From NCBI GenBank assembly GCA_003574785.1, contig QORU01000004.1, positions 124,001-188,000 of the forward strand: a stretch of DNA of 64,000 nt, written 5' to 3'. This document shows positions 63,109 to 64,000 of the stretch, piece after piece (positions within the stretch are counted from its first letter, which is position 1; each line of letters opens with the position of its first letter). Below the pieces are notes generated by a model. It made no database searches. It was not told where the DNA came from and was given only the letters and a program-made list of their open reading frames with translations. The DNA comes from Taklimakanibacter deserti (GTDB lineage Bacteria; Pseudomonadota; Alphaproteobacteria; Rhizobiales; Aestuariivirgaceae). Made by a program: the position numbers and the translations under genes.

Positions 63109-64000
63109 ATGGCGAAATTCCCGAAAGGCGTGAGTTTTACCGAAAAGCTCAAGAAGGGCTATGACCAGGTGTTGACCGGGGATGCGGTGGCTTTCGTCGC
63201 CAGACTCCACCGCAATTTCGAGGAGCGCCGCCGCGCGCTGATCAAGGCCCGGGCCGAGCGCCAGAAGCTCTTCGACAAAGGCGTTCTGCCCGATTTCCTG
63301 CCCGAGACACGCGCCATCCGCGAGGGCAAATGGACGGTGGCGCCGATCCCCGCCGATCTCCAGGACCGGCGCGTCGAAATCACCGGCCCCACCGACCGCA
63401 AGATGGTCATCAACGCTCTCAATTCTGGCGCCAAGGTCTTCATGACCGATTTCGAGGATTCGAACTCGCCGACCTTCGACAACATGATCCAGGGCCAGAT
63501 CAACCTGATGGACCGCTGGGCGGGTAAGATCGATTACACCGATCCGCAGAGCGGCAAATCCTACAAGCTCGGCAAGAAGCCGGCGGTGTTGCTGGTGCGC
63601 CCGCGCGGCTGGCACCTGCTCGAAGAACATATGGAAGTGGACGACGCCCCCGTCTCGGGCGCTCTGTTCGATTTCGGCCTGTATTTTTTCCACAATGCCA
63701 AGGCCGCGCTCGCCAACAAATCCGGTCCCTATTTCTATCTGCCGAAGATGGAGAGCCATCGCGAGGCGAGGCTGTGGAACGACGTCTTCATCCAGGCCGA
63801 GAGCGAGCTGGACTTGCCGCTCGGCACCATCAAGGCGACGGTGCTGATCGAGACCTTGCCGGCCGCTTTCGAGATGGACGAGATCCTGTTCGAATTGCGC
63901 GACCACATAGTCGGCCTCAATTGCGGGCGCTGGGACTATATCTTCTCCTTCATCAAGACCTTCGCCAACAACAAGCGCTTCGTATTGCCGGACCGCGCGC
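63109..64000 (+). CDS. aceB: Malate synthase A, 3' truncated by the window end
   Basis: 297 residues visible from [14 protein letters not shown]. Malate synthase A features: [38 protein letters not shown] and the signature [13 protein letters not shown]. Condenses glyoxylate with acetyl-CoA to malate. Six bases after glcF, so glycolate is taken to malate by genes of one operon. The family's usual length is about 530 residues, so just over half is present. Confidence 0.93.
   Translation, partial: MAKFPKGVSFTEKLKKGYDQVLTGDAVAFVARLHRNFEERRRALIKARAERQKLFDKGVLPDFLPETRAIREGKWTVAPIPADLQDRRVEITGPTDRKMVINALNSGAKVFMTDFEDSNSPTFDNMIQGQINLMDRWAGKIDYTDPQSGKSYKLGKKPAVLLVRPRGWHLLEEHMEVDDAPVSGALFDFGLYFFHNAKAALANKSGPYFYLPKMESHREARLWNDVFIQAESELDLPLGTIKATVLIETLPAAFEMDEILFELRDHIVGLNCGRWDYIFSFIKTFANNKRFVLPDRA

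Overview
The window is GC-rich (about 63% by eye), densely packed DNA from an alphaproteobacterium, most likely of the order Hyphomicrobiales (Rhizobiales). Three things point there: the short HisG with HisZ next to HisS, the many sugar and polyol ABC transporters, and rhizobial-type palindromic intergenic repeats. No rRNA, tRNA, CRISPR array, phage gene or transposase gene was seen. Both ends cut a gene.

Layout. 1-3273: 3' part of a WD40-propeller/caspase protein. 3296-8979: DeoR regulator with a four-repeat operator, DUF4406 protein, small secreted protein, two-gene membrane/SDR operon, TPR (TTC38-like) protein and SRPBCC protein. 9101-12799: TetR repressor divergent from an EmrAB-type MFS efflux pair, with two matching palindromic operators between them. 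12819-17529: carbohydrate ABC transporter (Tat-type binding protein, two permeases, one ATPase). 17678-24050: acetoin dehydrogenase operon acoXABC, with a textbook sigma-54 promoter, a candidate upstream activator site and the enhancer-binding activator acoR.

24216-35529: a tightly overlapped nine-gene operon: RbsB/A/C-type importer, SorC regulator, aldo/keto reductase, GlpD-like flavoprotein, DhnA/LsrF-type aldolase, FGGY kinase and GMC oxidoreductase. It reads as a complete phosphorylate-oxidise-cleave route for a polyol or unusual sugar. I cannot match it to a described pathway, and it is the best candidate for something new. 35888-42788: cupin protein, a GntR regulator with two tandem winged helices, and a second sugar-importer operon ending in a zinc alcohol dehydrogenase and a UxuB-type mannitol dehydrogenase. 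Its binding-protein gene carries a one-base frameshift.

43026-46605: MacAB-type efflux genes and a lower-GC small zinc-ribbon membrane protein. 46699-50872: msrQ, overlapping tail to tail with hisG, then hisZ and hisS. 51064-53893: PstS-like protein behind a Pho box, plus a Na/Pi cotransporter. 53933-59013: lactate-oxidation operon lutABC with DUF1089, unknown and FAH-family genes. A palindromic element sits between lutA and lutB, flanked by a 19-bp duplication. 59133-64000: glcDEF and the start of malate synthase, together turning glycolate into malate.

The genes describe a metabolically flexible soil or plant-associated heterotroph that takes up polyols and sugars and oxidises acetoin, lactate and glycolate, with local regulators beside most of the catabolic units.
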